Below are positions 10,511 to 22,839 of a stretch of 64,000 nucleotides of DNA, in pieces. The notes beneath the pieces were generated by a model. That model made no database searches, was not told the DNA's origin, and was given only the letters and a program-made list of their open reading frames with translations. Every line of letters begins with the position of its first letter. Position 1 is the first letter of the stretch. This DNA comes from Erodium maritimum (Eukaryota; Streptophyta; Magnoliopsida; Geraniales; Geraniaceae): positions 72,309,020 to 72,373,019 of the forward strand of contig OY997588.1 of assembly GCA_963921825.1 (NCBI GenBank), in the 5' to 3' direction. Position numbers and translations under genes: made by a program.

Positions 10511-11757
10511 ATGGACCTCAGAGTTGTGGCAACTGCTGTAGGATCCATGAGTCTTGCTTTGCCAAGAGGCCTTGTCTTAGTATTGTATAATGTATATTGC
10601 ATACCTACTTTTAGTAGGAATATTATATCTGTATCCGTGTTTGACAAGGAAGGATATAATGTTAATATTGGAAATGGAGTTTTCAATGTTCTATGCAATG
10701 ATATGTTTTATACCAGTACTGACATGGTTGGAGGATTGTACATATTAGATATGGGTAACAATGCCTCAAGTTCTATATATTCCGTTAATACCAAGAGGTC
10801 TAAATCCAACGATTTAAACCTAACTCTGTTATGGTACTGTCATTTGGGTCGCATAAACAAGAAGCGCCTATCAGCACTTCAGAAGTGCGGGCTTTCAGGT
10901 TCATTCGAATTCCATTCGATCGATAGGTGCAAGGTTTGTTTGATGGGCAAAATGACTAAAGTGCCCTTTATCGATCGCGATGAAAGGGCGGGTGAATTAT
11001 TGGGGCTGATACACTCGAATGTGTGTAGACCAATAAGTTCACTTGCCAGGAGGGGTTTTAGCTACTTTATCACATTTACTGATGATTACAGTAAATATGG
11101 TTATGTCTATTCGGTGAGACATAAGTCTGAAGCTTTTGATAAATTCAAAGAGTTTAAGACTATAGTAGAAAACCAGCTCGACAAAGGTATTAAGGCACTT
11201 CGATTGGATCGAGGTGGAAAATACTTGACCACAGAGTTATTAGATCATCTAAAAGAGAATGGGATCCTTTTGAAATGGACTCCTCCTAGGTCACTGTAGT
11301 TGAAAGGTGTAGCCAAACGGAGAAATCGGACATTGTTAGACAATGGTCTGTTCCATGATTAGTTGGACTGATCTCCCAATCTCTTTTAGGGGTTTTGCTC
11401 TAGAGACGACCGCATTCATAGTGAATCGGGCTTCGACGAATGGTGTGGAATGGACACCATTTTAAAAATGGTACGGGATGATGCCCGCTTTGTCCTTCCT
11501 AAAGATTTGTGGTTGCGAGGCTTATGTGAAACATTTGGTTTCGACTAAGCTCGAACCAAGATCTGAGATATGCACCTTCGTGTGGTATCCCAAAGCAACA
11601 AGGGGATACTATTTCTACAATCCCAGTGAGAACATGGTGTTCGTCGCTTGGGGTGGGGTCTTTATGGAAAAGAAGTTTTGTTTCCAAAGACGTCATTGGG
11701 AGGACTGTGCATCTCGAAGAAATTCAGGATGGTACAGATCTGTCTAAACCAATTGGC
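10511..11757 (+). pseudogene. Copia-2 pre-integrase and integrase remnant
   Basis: An open stretch at 10511-11299 shows, in order, a region like the end of the protease (LYNVYCIPTFSRNIISVS), the GAG-pre-integrase motif (WYCHLGRINKKRLSALQK, CKVCLMGKM) and the integrase core (FITFTDDYSKYGYVY, ALRLDRGGKY). Integrase C-terminal sequence continues in a second open piece at 11478-11747 (ICGCEAYVKHL, GYYFYNPSENMVFVA). Known role: integration of element cDNA. Broken, with several lesions. Confidence 0.85.
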
Positions 11758-11829
11758 AACCCAGTAGAAAGGAGCCAGAGATTGTCGTAGAGTAAGAACC
11801 AATTCCTGTTACAATTCCGGAAGGTCCAA

Positions 11830-12823
11830 GGCGATTTGAAAGGATCAATCTTCCACCTCCAAGATATGGTATCCGGAGGTGACAATGAAGTCATGGTGGA
11901 TCACGATGATCCAGCCACCTTTCAGGAAGTCGTGGATGGGCCCAACTCCGAGTTATGGCTGGGAGCCATGAGGGAGGAAATGCAATCCATGTCGGACAAC
12001 CGAGTCTGGGAACCGGTTGATCCCATCAATGGTGTGAGGACCATAGGATGCAAATGGATCTTCAAGGTGAAGTTTGACATGGACGGCAACCCTCTGACCT
12101 ACAAAGCTCAACTGGTGGCGAAAGGTTATAGGCAGATCCAATGGATTGACTATGAGGAAACCTTCTCCTTAGTGGCTATGGTCAAAATCGATCCAAATTC
12201 TTCTTGACATAACTGCGTATCATAATTACGAGATATGGCAAGTGGATGTCAAAACCGCTTTCCTAAATGGAAATTTGACTGAGTACGTTTGTATGTCTCG
12301 GCCCAAAGGTTTTGACGATCCGAAGAATAAAGGAAAGATTTATAAGTTGTTGAAATCCATTTATGGATTGAAACGAACTTCTCGGAGTTGGATCCTTCGT
12401 TTTGATGAAGCTGTAATTGGATTTGGCTTAATCAAGAACGAGGATGAATCTTGCGTTTATAAGAAGGCTAGTGGGAGCAATATTACCTTTCTGGTTCTCA
12501 TTGAAAACGACATCCCAACCTTGCACGAGACTAAAGCTTGGTTGAGGAAGTGTTCTTCAATAAAGGACTTAGGCGATGCTTCTCATATCTTAAGGATTAA
12601 GATATGTAGAGATCGCACCAAGAGGGTCTTGGATTTAAGTCAGGGAACCTATGTGAACAAGGCATTGAGTAGGTTCTTAATGCTCGATTCAAAGAAAGGA
12701 CTCTTACCCACTAGTCATGGCATTCATCTCAGCAAGACTCAGTGTCCTAAGACACCTGATGAGCTGAAAAGGATGATGAGAATCCTATGCGCCTGGGGGC
12801 AGGATCGATCATATATGCCATGA
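11830..12823 (+). pseudogene. Copia-2 reverse transcriptase remnant
   Basis: Plant copia RT signatures: WLGAMREEMQSMSDNRVWE and GCKWIFKVKFDMDGN in one open piece (11836-12207), then MDVKTAFLNGNLTEYVCMSR and IYGLKRTSRSWILRFDE in another (12242-12823). MDVKTAFLNG marks the first catalytic-aspartate region of copia RT. The product would copy element RNA into DNA. Broken, with several lesions; the same arrangement is found in Copia-3 and Copia-4. Confidence 0.88.
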
Positions 12824-12959
12824 CATGTATGAGACCAGACGTCTCGTAAGCCTTATGTTGTACCAGTAGACATCATTCTAACCCGGGGGAAAGATGATGC
12901 TGAACTAGTCGTCGAAGGATGAGTAGACGCTAGTTTTCCAAGACAAATCCAGATGACTT

Positions 12960-13260
12960 TAGAAGTCAATCAGGATATGTGTTTACGCTGAATGGCAGAG
13001 CTTTAGCTGGGAAAGCGTAAAGCAAGATACCATTGCCGAATCTACGACAGAGGCCAAGTACATGGATGCTGCAGAGGCAGCTAAGGAGGCTATGTGGATT
13101 TGGAAATTCATGGCAGGGCTGGGTGTAATTAAAAACCCATCCAGTCCGGTGAATCCATTTTGCGACAACACAAGGGCCATTGTGCAAGCTAAAAGCCTAG
13201 ATCGCATAACAAATCCAAACATGTACTGCGGTGTATCCACCTCATCAGATAAATACTGAA
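12960..13260 (+). pseudogene. Copia-2 RNase H remnant
   Basis: The open piece 13062-13259 reads MDAAEAAKEAMWIWKFMAGL and FCDNTRAI, corresponding to the copia RNase H motifs usually written EAEYMAA..EA.WL and CDN..A. It is followed about 150 bp on by the polypurine tract. The two opposite-strand ORFs over it (12966-13240) are shadows. Confidence 0.8.
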
Positions 13261-13394
13261 CTGAGGTGAAGTGAAGATAACCGATATTGCAACAGATGAT
13301 AACATAGCCAACTCGTTGACTAAGGCAGTGTCACTGCCTGAACATGTTAGACATGTAAAGTCGATGGGGACATATAAGAGTTTAGATTGGAACT

Positions 13395-13410
13395 AGGGCA
13401 AGTGGGAGAT
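13395..13410 (+). other. Copia-2 polypurine tract
   Basis: AGGGCAAGTGGGAGAT directly before the TGTTAG start of the 3' LTR, the usual plant copia plus-strand primer. Confidence 0.9.
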
Positions 13411-15098
13411 TGTTAGTCTTAGTGCCCGTAGTTCAATCCTAAATGTCCAAATGTATATATCATCGTTAGCAATAAAATTAAAGCGGCTTTATATTACTTA
13501 TGTGTTGGAGTAATATATCGATGTGTGCTCTGATCTATGCCCACCATGCGAATAGAACCATAGATCGAGATAGATCACACTCGATGGGTCTCTAGTCAAC
13601 AAAGCTTCACTAGAAGCGACTAGTATGAAAGATGGCTCTTTATGGCTTACGTTCTGTTAGTCATTGGAATGGGATTTCGGAGTCTGATCATAGATATCAT
13701 GTGGGACATGATATTGGACGACCCGCCCTGAATATGTGCCATAGATTAAGTCATGAACATATTCAGTGTCGTAGCTTGTCATGTATCCTTAGACCAAGGA
13801 GTCTTTGTGATCGCTATGTAGTCAACAACTGAGTTTGACCTGAGCCTAACGTTGTCCGTAACAGGGCTTCCATAACGGCCAGGATTGGCTTGGGGACGGG
13901 CTACATGAGTGACACGAAAGGCGGCTAAGGGATTTATCCCTCATACTGAGGTATGGGAAAGATATCGGTTCTCGGCCGCTTGATCGAGAGTGACTGGAAG
14001 AATAGCATGGCCATGCACATGATACTGGGTATCATATCTTCAGTCATCTCACATATCAAGGAACGGTGATTGAGAATAATAAGGATGACGGCTCTATGCC
14101 TTATCTCAATCAGGATATCGGAGATAAAAGGATAATGACAGGGACGACGGAAAGGTTAGAATCGACAGGGTCGATTCGTTATGTAGTGTCAGGCAATACT
14201 AAAGTCTCGTTAGTTGCCACTTAAATAGGATCAAGTAAAATGGGATTTTACGTTGATCTATTGACATGCATAAACCTAAGGGTCACACCGGAGGATGAAA
14301 CTCATTGACACATTTATGGAGAATGGCCAAAAGGGAGTTGTCTCGGGACATGACCAAAACTGGGTTTTGGGTCATGTGCCCGTAAGTGAATAGGACTTTA
14401 CGGATCGAGATAAGGCTTGGAGTCTTGGGATTGATCGCGTCGGATAATGTTGGACATTTCCGGTATGGAAGGCATGGAGGCGATGAGCGAATCACGGGAC
14501 CTCGTTGGAAATGGTCACGGGCCATGTTCCAAGAGGCCCATGAAAGGCCCATGCAACCAAGGCCCATGGAACTAATTAATCAAGTCTTGATTAATTAGTA
14601 CTAAGTAAGCAAGACAAGGATTAAGGTGTTGGTGATTCACCACCTAACACAATCTTGTCTTGCCATACTTTGTCCTATTTACACCTTACTTGACACCATA
14701 CTTGTCCCATGCCTTTAGTTGGACAAGTATGGGTTTTGTTATGTTTAAGTCATCTTTTTTCAACATAACAAAGACAAGACAAGAATAGGAAAGACATTTT
14801 CTCTCCCTCTTCCATGGCCATTTCGGGTTTGGCTAGTTTCCTCCTCCATTTTTGTGTTCTTGAGTCCTCAAAGAGAAGAACTACGTGGCTTTGATTCCCA
14901 TGTGGATACGTAGGCGTCTTGGAGACTCAAGCCAATCATTCGTTAACCGGTGTTCTTGTTTTGGTAAGAACTAGTGCTGAATTTTTCTCTTGTTAATCCA
15001 TTCTTTGTTAGTTGTTTCATGGTTCTAATTGTCTCTTGGTTTTCATTGATTTTCCGCTGCGAGTTGGTTCATCTCCAACCTTACCTCGAGACCCAACA
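13411..15098 (+). repeat. 3' LTR of Copia-2
   Basis: 1688 bp, apparently one base different from the 5' LTR. It is followed by the TGGAA duplication and then by Copia-1 leader sequence (CCGTCATGACGAACTCG). Confidence 0.95.
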
Positions 15099-16315
15099 TG
15101 GAACCGTCATGACGAACTCGAAGATCAAATGTTCAAAAGTTTCATTTTTGAACGGTTTCGATAAACCGAGCATCAAAAATTTTCGAAACTTGGCTATTAA
15201 TTAAAACCGGAAAATCACATGATGTTTGATAACATGCTTGTTTGATAACACGATGTGTGATGTGATGTTGGCATGGTGTACATAATAGCCCCGAGCTCGA
15301 TTTAATTATTTATCGCTTTTCACGGCCTGCGAGCCGTTAGAGTTAACGTGTAATTATTCTTTCAAGGTGTGGTCGTCGAACCACTTGTTTGTAATATTTA
15401 TTTATTCCCGACCTGCGAGTCGTGTATTAATTTGTAATTTTTTACTCAAGACGAAGAAAGGGCGAAAAGGTCATTTGGTGGCTTTTCGGGTGTTGGCATC
15501 GGCTTGGAGTCGGTGGAGCTCAAGAAGCTAGTGGGAGTTAGTTTAGGGGGCTATTATGTGCATATTTATCGCTTTATGCTTGGTTTAGTTTATGCATGAT
15601 TAATTCTATATGTTTTAGAATTGCATGCTTAACTTTATTTACCGAGCATATCACCTCACATGCAAAGATAAAATTGGAATTTTAATCCTTGTGTGTGAAC
15701 CCTTAGAACCGTCATTGCATTGGGTGTAATTGACGGGTTCAAAGGAAGAATTAAATTGGATGTAATTTGAGGCATCATTGCATTTGGAATGTAGTTGATG
15801 TGCTCATCGCATCTAGGATGTGCCAAAGTTTTGAACACAACTGGACAAGTAAAAGCGGGTCATGTCCGATACCTCCCAATCATCAACACCTTACTACCTC
15901 CCCGTCCTATGGGTGTCGTGCGCATTAGCGGAGCATCCATGGGGAAGCGGGGTAGTAGGTTTGGACGACATATGTGGGTGTCGTGCGCATTAGCGGAGCA
16001 CCTACATAGTGACGGGCCATAGTTGAAAATTGGTGGACCCGACTACGATTCTCAGCCTGAGGTTGAGCTAGGGTAACAGATAGGGTAAGCCGTGTACATA
16101 AGTACATACCCTAGCCAAGAGTCACGTTGGATGTGATTGGATGGAGTCCTACCTACATAGCTCGATTAAGTGGTGAGCATTAGTTCAGCTTAATCGAGTG
16201 AATCAAGGATCTTGGTTTCAGATTCTAAAGGTTTAGAATCGATTGTTGGTGTTTAAGCTTGATCTTCATAAAATTTATTCAGTTTACTGATTGAATTTTA
16301 TCTGTTGTAGAGCAA
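15099..16315 (+). other. Copia-1 leader, continued after Copia-2
   Basis: Matches the second part of the Copia-2 leader (8665-9880), including the hexaloop stem-loops and the 25-bp direct repeat. No gene seen. Confidence 0.8.
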
Positions 16316-16870
16316 ATGGCAAATTCAGCGAACATTAATAGTTTGTCATTAAAAACCATTCTTGACAGGGTCAAGCTAAATGGGACAAACTATTTGGACT
16401 AGTACAGAATTTTGAGGATAGTCCTCAAGTCTGAACGCAAAGAATATGTCCTTGACAAGGCTGTCTCTAAGACCATATCAGAGTTACATGAAGTGTCATT
16501 AATTGCTGAGAAGAATATATCAGGGATCTGGGATCCAAGGATATTCTGATGGTCAACAAGGGAATTGGAAGTGGCAAGGGCGGGGCCCATGCGCACTTGG
16601 CAGGAAAGATGAGACACATGAGAATGTCTGCTTCTACTGCCAATAGCCTGGTCATTGGAACCGGGATTACAGGAAGTTCACGGCTGATCTGAAGAAGGGC
16701 AGTGGGACTGCGCCTTCATCAAATAGCGTGGATAATCTGAAGAAGGGCAGTAGGACTGCGCCTTCATCAGGAAACCTGGATGATCTAAGGAAGGGCGGTG
16801 GGACCGTGCCTTCATCCGGTATTAACTCTATAGAGCTACATCTCTCTACTTCCAAAGATTCATGGGTATT
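16316..16870 (+). pseudogene. Copia-1 gag remnant
   Basis: Starts at the family's gag ATG (MANSANINSLSLKTILDRVK-like) and ends with the same 16-residue DLKKGSGTAPSS-type tandem repeat as Copia-2. Broken and shorter than usual gag. Confidence 0.75.
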
Positions 16871-16944
16871 AGATACCAGGACTGAATCTCACACATGCAC
16901 TTATATATGGTGGCTGAAAGTAGGAGAGGTTTGGAAAGCACGAA

Positions 16945-17628
16945 GTGGACCTCAGAGTTGTGGCAACTGCTGTAGGATTCATGAGTCTTGCTTTGCCAAG
17001 AGGCCTTGTCTTAGTACTGTATAATGTATATTGCATACCTACTTTTAATAGGAATATTATATCTGTATCCGTGTTTGACAAGGAAGGACATAATTTTAAT
17101 ATTGGAAATGGAGTTTTCAATGTTCTATGCAATGATATGTTTTATACCAGTACTGACTTGGTTGGAGGATTGTACATATTAGATATGGCTAACAATGCCT
17201 CATGTTCTATACATTCCGTTAATACCAAGAGGTCTAAATCCAACGATTTAAACCTAACTCTGTTAAGGCACTGTCATTTAGGTCGCATAAACAAGAAGCA
17301 CCTATCAGCACTTCAGAAGTGAGGACTTTCAGGTTCATTCGAATTCCATTCGATCGATAGGTGCAAGGTTTGTTTGATGGGAAAAATGACTAAAGTGCCC
17401 TTTTATCGATCGCGATGAAAGGGCTGGTGAATTATTGGGGCTGATACACTCGAATGTGTGTAGACCAATAATTTCACTTGCCAGGAGGGGTTTTAACTAC
17501 TTTATCACATTTACTGATGATTACAGTAAATATGGTTATGTCTATTCGCTGAGACATAAGTTTGAAGCTTTTGATAAATTCAAAGAGTTTAAGACTAAAG
17601 TAGAAAACCAGCTCGACAAAGGTATTAA
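16945..17628 (+). pseudogene. Copia-1 integrase remnant, first piece
   Basis: Pre-integrase and integrase-core sequence like Copia-2 (LYNVYCIPTFNRNIISVS; later FITFTDDYSKYGYVYSLRHK). It is interrupted at 17629 by minus-strand Copia-3; same-strand sequence resumes at about 25154. Broken. Confidence 0.8.
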
Positions 17629-19316
17629 TGTTGGGTCTCGAGGTAGGGTTGGAGATGAACCAACTCGCAGCGGAAAATCAATGAAAACCAAGAGACGATT
17701 AAAACCATGAAACAACTAACAAAGAATGGATTCACAAGAGAAAAATTCAGCACTAGTTCTTACCAAAACAAGAACACCGGTTAACGAATGATTGGCTTGA
17801 GTCTCCAAGACGCCTACGTATCCACATGGGAATCAAAGCCACGTAGTTCTTCTCTTTGAGGACTCAAGAACACAAACATGGAGGTGGAAACTAGCCAAAC
17901 CCGAAATGGCCATGGAAGAGGGAGAGAAAATGTGTTTCCTATTCTTGTCTTGTGTTTGTTATGTTGGAAAAAGATGACTTAAGCATAACAAAACCCATAC
18001 TTGTCCAACTAAAGGCATGGGACAAGTATGGTGTCAAGTAAGGTGTAAATAGGACAAAGTATGGCAAGACAAGATTGGGTTAGGTGGTGAATCACCAACA
18101 CCTTAATCCTTGTCTTGCTTACTTAGTACTAATTAATCAAGACTTGATTAATTAGTTCCATGGGCCTTGGTTGCATGGGCCTTTCATGGGCCTCTTGGAA
18201 CATGGCACGTGGCCATTTCCAACGAGGTCCCGTGATTCGCTCATCGCCCCCATGCCTTCCATACCGGAAATGTCCAACATTATCCGACGCGATCAATCCC
18301 AAGACTCCAAGCCTTGTCTCGATCCGTAAAGTCCTATTCACTTACGGGCACATGACCCAAAACCCAGTTTTGGTCATGTCCCGAGACAACTCCCTTTTGG
18401 CCATTCTCCATAAATGTGTCAATGAGTTTCATCCTCCGGTGTGACCCTTAGGTTTATGCATGTCAATAGATCAACGTAAAATCCCATTTTACTTGATCCT
18501 ATTTAAGTGGCAACTAACGAGACTTTAGTATTGCCTGACACTACATAACGAATCGACCCTGTCAATTCTAACCTTTTCGTCGTCCCTGTCATTATCCTTT
18601 TATCTCCGATATCCTGATTGAGATAAGGCATAGAGCCGTCGTCCTTATTATTCTCAATCACCGTTCCTTGATATGTGAGATGACTGAAGATATGATACCC
18701 AGTATCATGTGCATGGCCATGCTATTCTTCCAGTCACTCTCGATCAAGCGGCCGAGAACCGATATCTTTCCCATACCTTAGTATGAGGGATAAATCCCTT
18801 AGCCGTCTTTCGTGTCACTCATGTAGCCCGTCCCCAAGCCAATCCTGGCCGTTATGGAAGCCCTGTTACGGACAACGTTAGGCTCAGGTCAAACTCAGTT
18901 GTTGACTACATAGCGATCACAAAGACTCCTTGGTCTAAGGATACATGACAAGCTACGACACTAAATATGTTCATGACTTAATCTATGGCACATATTCAGG
19001 GCGGGTCGTCCAATATCATGTCCCACATGATATCTATGATCAGACTCCGGAATCCCATTCCAATGACTAACAGAACGTAAGCCATAAAGAGCCATATTTC
19101 ATACTAGTCGCTTCTAGTGAAGCTTTGTTGACTAGGGACCCATCGAGTGTGATCTATCTCGATCTATGGTTCTATTCGCATGGTGGGCATAGATCAGAGC
19201 ACACATCGATACATTACTCCAACACATAAGTAATATAAAGCCGCTTTAATTTTATTGCTAACGATGATATGTACATTTGGATATTTAGGATTGAACTACG
19301 GGCACTAAGACTAACA
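17629..19316 (-). repeat. 3' LTR of Copia-3
   Basis: Reads TGTTGGGTCTCGAGGTAGGG at the left and GGGCACTAAGACTAACA at the right, the reverse complement of the family LTR; 1688 bp. ORFs at 18129-18341 and 18160-18444 are LTR ORFs seen in all copies. Confidence 0.93.
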
Positions 19317-19332
19317 ATCTCCCACTTGCCCT
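19317..19332 (-). other. Copia-3 polypurine tract
   Basis: ATCTCCCACTTGCCCT on the plus strand, the reverse complement of the family's polypurine tract, directly beside the LTR. Confidence 0.88.
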
Positions 19333-19467
19333 AGTTCCAATCTAAACTCCAATATGTCCCCATCGACTTTACATGTCTAACATGTTCAGGCAGTGACACT
19401 GCCTTAGTCAAAGGGTTGGCTATGTTATCATCTGTTGCAATATCGGTTATCTTCACTTCACCTCAGT

Positions 19468-19765
19468 TCAGTATTTATCTGATGAGGTGGATACGCCGCA
19501 GTACATGTTTGGATTTGTTATACGATCTAGGCTTTTAGCTTGCGCAATGGCCCTTGTGTTGTCGCAAGATGGATTCACCAGGCTGGATGGGTTTTTAATT
19601 ACACCCAGCCCTGCCATGAATTTCCAAATCCACATAGCCTCCTTAGCTGCCTCTGCAGCATCCATGTACTTGGCCTCTATCGTAGATTCGGCAATGATAT
19701 CTTGCTTTACGCTCTCCCAGCTAAAGCTCTGCCATTCAGCGTAAACACATATCCTGATTGACTTC
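19468..19765 (-). pseudogene. Copia-3 RNase H remnant
   Basis: MDAAEAAKEAMWIWKFMAGL-type sequence in the open piece 19468-19665, minus strand, as in Copia-2. Broken. Confidence 0.78.
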
Positions 19766-19984
19766 TAAAGTCATCTGGATTTGTCTTGGAAAACTAGCGT
19801 CTACTCATCCTTCGACGACTAGTTCAACATCATCTTTCCCCCGGGTTAGAATGATGTCTACTGGTACAACATAAGGCTTACGAGACGTCTGGTCTCATAC
19901 ATGTCATGACATATATGATCGATCCTACCCCCAGGCGCATAGGATTCTCATCATCCTTTTCAGCTCATCAGGTGTCTTAGGACA

Positions 19985-20884
19985 CTAAGTCTTGCTGAGA
20001 TGAATGTCATGACTAGTGGGTAAGAGTCCTTTCTTTGAATCGAGCATTAAGAACCTACTCAATGCCTTGTTCACATAGGTTCCCTGACTTAAATCCAAGA
20101 CCCTCTTGGTGCGATCTCTACATATCTTAATCCTTAAGATATAAGAAGCATCGCCTAAGTCCTTTATTGAAAAACACTTCCTCAACCAAGCTTTAGTCTC
20201 GTGCAAGGTTGGGATGTCGTTTTCAATGAGAACCAGAAAGGTAATCTTGCTCCCACTAGCCTTCTTATAAACGCAAGATTCATCCTCGTTCTTGATTAAG
20301 CCAAATCCAATTACAGCTTCATCAAAACGAAAGATCCAACTCCGAGAAGTTCGTTTCAATCCATAAATGGATTTCAACAACTTATAAATTTTTCCTTTAT
20401 TCTTCGGATCGTCAAAACCTTTGGGCCGAGACATACAAACGTACTCAGTCAAATTTCCATTTAGGAAAGCGGTTTTGACATCCACTTGCCATATCTCGTA
20501 ATTATAATACGCAGTTATGTCAAGAAGAATTTGGATCGATTTTGACCATAGCCACTAGGGAGAAGGTTTCCTCATAGTCAATCCATGCCTATAACCTTTC
20601 GCCACCAGTTGAGCTTTGTAGGTCAGAGGGTTGCCATCCATGTCCATCTTCACCTTGAAGATCCATTTGCATCCGATGGTCTTCACACCATTGATGGGAT
20701 CAACCGGTTCCCAGACTCGGTTGTCCGACATGGATTGCATTTCCTCCCTCATGGCTCCCAGCCATAACTCGGAGTCGGGCCCATCCACGACTTCTTGAAA
20801 GGTGGCTGGATCACCGTGATCCACCATGACTTCATTGTCACCTCCGGATACCATATCTTGGAGGTGGAAGATTGACCCTTTCAA
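19985..20884 (-). pseudogene. Copia-3 reverse transcriptase remnant
   Basis: Two open pieces on the minus strand: 20555-20884 (ELWLGAMREEMQSMSDNRVW, GCKWIFKVKMDMDGN) and 19985-20485 (MDVKTAFLNGNLTEYVCMSR, SIYGLKRTSRSW). Same signatures and order as Copia-2 and Copia-4. Broken, with several lesions. Confidence 0.86.
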
Positions 20885-21020
20885 ATCGCCTTAGACCTTC
20901 CGGAATTGTAACAGGAATTGGTTCTCACTCTACGACAATCTCTGGCTCCTTTCTACTGGGTTGTCAATTGGTTTAGACAGATCTGTACCATCCTGAATTT
21001 CTTCGAGATGCACAGTCCTC

Positions 21021-22210
21021 CTAATGACGTCTTTGGAAACAAAAATTCTTTTCCATAAAGACCCCACCCCAAGCGACGAACACCATGTTCTCACTGGGAT
21101 TGTAGAAATAGTATCCCCTTGTTGCTTTGGGATACCACACGAAGGTGCATATCTCAGATCTTGGTTCGAGCTTAGTCGAAACCAAATGTTTCACATAAGC
21201 CTCGCAACCACAAATCTTTAGGAAGGACAAAGCGGGCATCATCCCGTACCATTTTTTAAAATGGTGTCCCTTCCACACCATTCGTCGAAGCCCGATTCAC
21301 TATGAATGCGGTCGTCTCTAGAGCAAAACCCCTAAAAGAGATTGGGAGATCAGTCCAACTAATCATGGAACAGACCATTGTCTAACAATGTCCGATTTCT
21401 CCGTTTGGCTACACCTTTCAACTACAGTGACCTAGGAGGAGTCCATTCCAAAAGGATCTCATTCTCTTTTAGATGATCTAATAACTCTGTGGTCAAGTAT
21501 TTTCCACCTCGATCCAATCGAAGTGCCTTAATACCTTTGTCGAGCTGGTTATCTACTATAGTCTTAAACTCTTTGAATTTATCAAAAGCTTCAGACTTAT
21601 GTCTCACCGAATAGACATAACCATATTTACTGTAATCATCAGTAAATGTGATAAAGTAGCTAAAACCCCTCCTGGCAAGTGAACTTATTGGTCTAAACAC
21701 ATTCGAGTGTATAAGCCCCAATAATTCACTCGCCCTTTCATCGCGATCGATAAAGGGCACTTTAGTCATTTTTCCCATCAAACAAACCTTGCACCTATCG
21801 ATCGAATGGAATTCGAATGAACCTGAAAGCCCGCACTTCTGAAGTGCTGATAGGCGCTTCTTGTTTATGCGACCCAAATGACAGTGCCATAACAGAGTTA
21901 GGTTTAAATCGTTGGATTTAGACCTCTTGGTATTAACGGAATATATAGAACTTGAGGCATTGTTACCCATATCTAATATGTACAATCCTCCAACCATGTC
22001 AGTACTGGTATAAAACATATCATTGCATAGAACATTGAAAACTCCATTTCCAATATTAACATTATATCCTTCCTTGTCAAACACGGATACATATATAATA
22101 TTCCTACTAAAAGTAGGTATGCAATATACATTATACAATACTAAGACAAGGCCTCTTGGCAAAGCAAGACTCATGGATCCTACAGCAGTTGCCACAACTC
22201 TGAGGTCCAT
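21021..22210 (-). pseudogene. Copia-3 pre-integrase and integrase remnant
   Basis: The open piece 21422-22210 holds the protease-end, GAG-pre-integrase (WHCHLGRINKKRLSALQK) and integrase-core motifs (FITFTDDYSKYGYVYS, ALRLDRGGKY). The piece 21021-21281 carries the integrase C-terminal part (ICGCEAYVKHL, GYYFYNPSENMVFVA). Broken. Confidence 0.85.
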
Positions 22211-22289
22211 TTCGTGCTTTCCAAATCTCTCTTACTTTCAGCCACCATATATTAGTGCATGTGTGAGATTCAGTCATGGTATCTAATAC

Positions 22290-22839
22290 CCATGAATCTT
22301 TGGAAGTAGAGAGATGTAGCTCTATAGAGTTAATACCGATTGAAGGCACGGTCCCACCGCCCTTCCTTAGATCATCCAGGTTTCCTGATGAAGGCGCAGT
22401 CTTACTGCCCTTCTTCAGATCATCCAGGCTATTTGATGAAGGCGCAGTCCCACTGCCCTTCTTCAGATCAGCCGTGAACTTCCTGTAATCCCGGTTCCAA
22501 TGACCAGGCTGTTGGCAGTAGAAGCAGACATTCTCAGGTGTCTCATCTTTCCTGCCAAGTGCGCATGGGCCCAACCCATGCCACTTCCAATTCCCTTGTT
22601 GACCATCAGAATATCCTTGGATCCCAGATCCCTGAGATATTCTTCTCAGCAGTTAATGACACTTCATGTAACTCTGATATGGTCTTAGAGACAGCCTTGT
22701 CAAGGACATATTCTTTGCGTTCAGACTTGAGGACTATCCTCAAAATTCTGTACCAGTCCAAATAGTTTGTCCCATTTAGCTTGACCCTGTCAAGAATGGT
22801 TTTTAATGACAAACTATTAATGTTCGCTGAATTTGCCAT
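22290..22839 (-). pseudogene. Copia-3 gag remnant
   Basis: Starts at 22839 with MANSANINSLSLKTILDRVK and LNGTNYLDWYR; the downstream piece has the zinc-knuckle-like CFYCQQPGHW and the three 16-residue DLKKGSGTAPSS-type repeats (about 22350-22480). Broken. Confidence 0.8.

Larger units (their letters stand above)
6637..15098 (+). mobile_element. Copia-2: structurally complete young copia copy inside the Copia-1 leader
   Basis: LTRs 6637-8324 and 13411-15098 are 1688 bp each; I saw one base difference between them, so insertion is very recent (tens of thousands of years at usual plant rates). The target duplication TGGAA is at 6632-6636 and 15099-15103, and Copia-1 leader sequence continues on the far side. 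All parts are present in order (PBS, leader, gag, integrase, RT, RNase H, polypurine tract), but the coding region is broken in many places, and the same decayed layout is seen in its relatives. Confidence 0.95.
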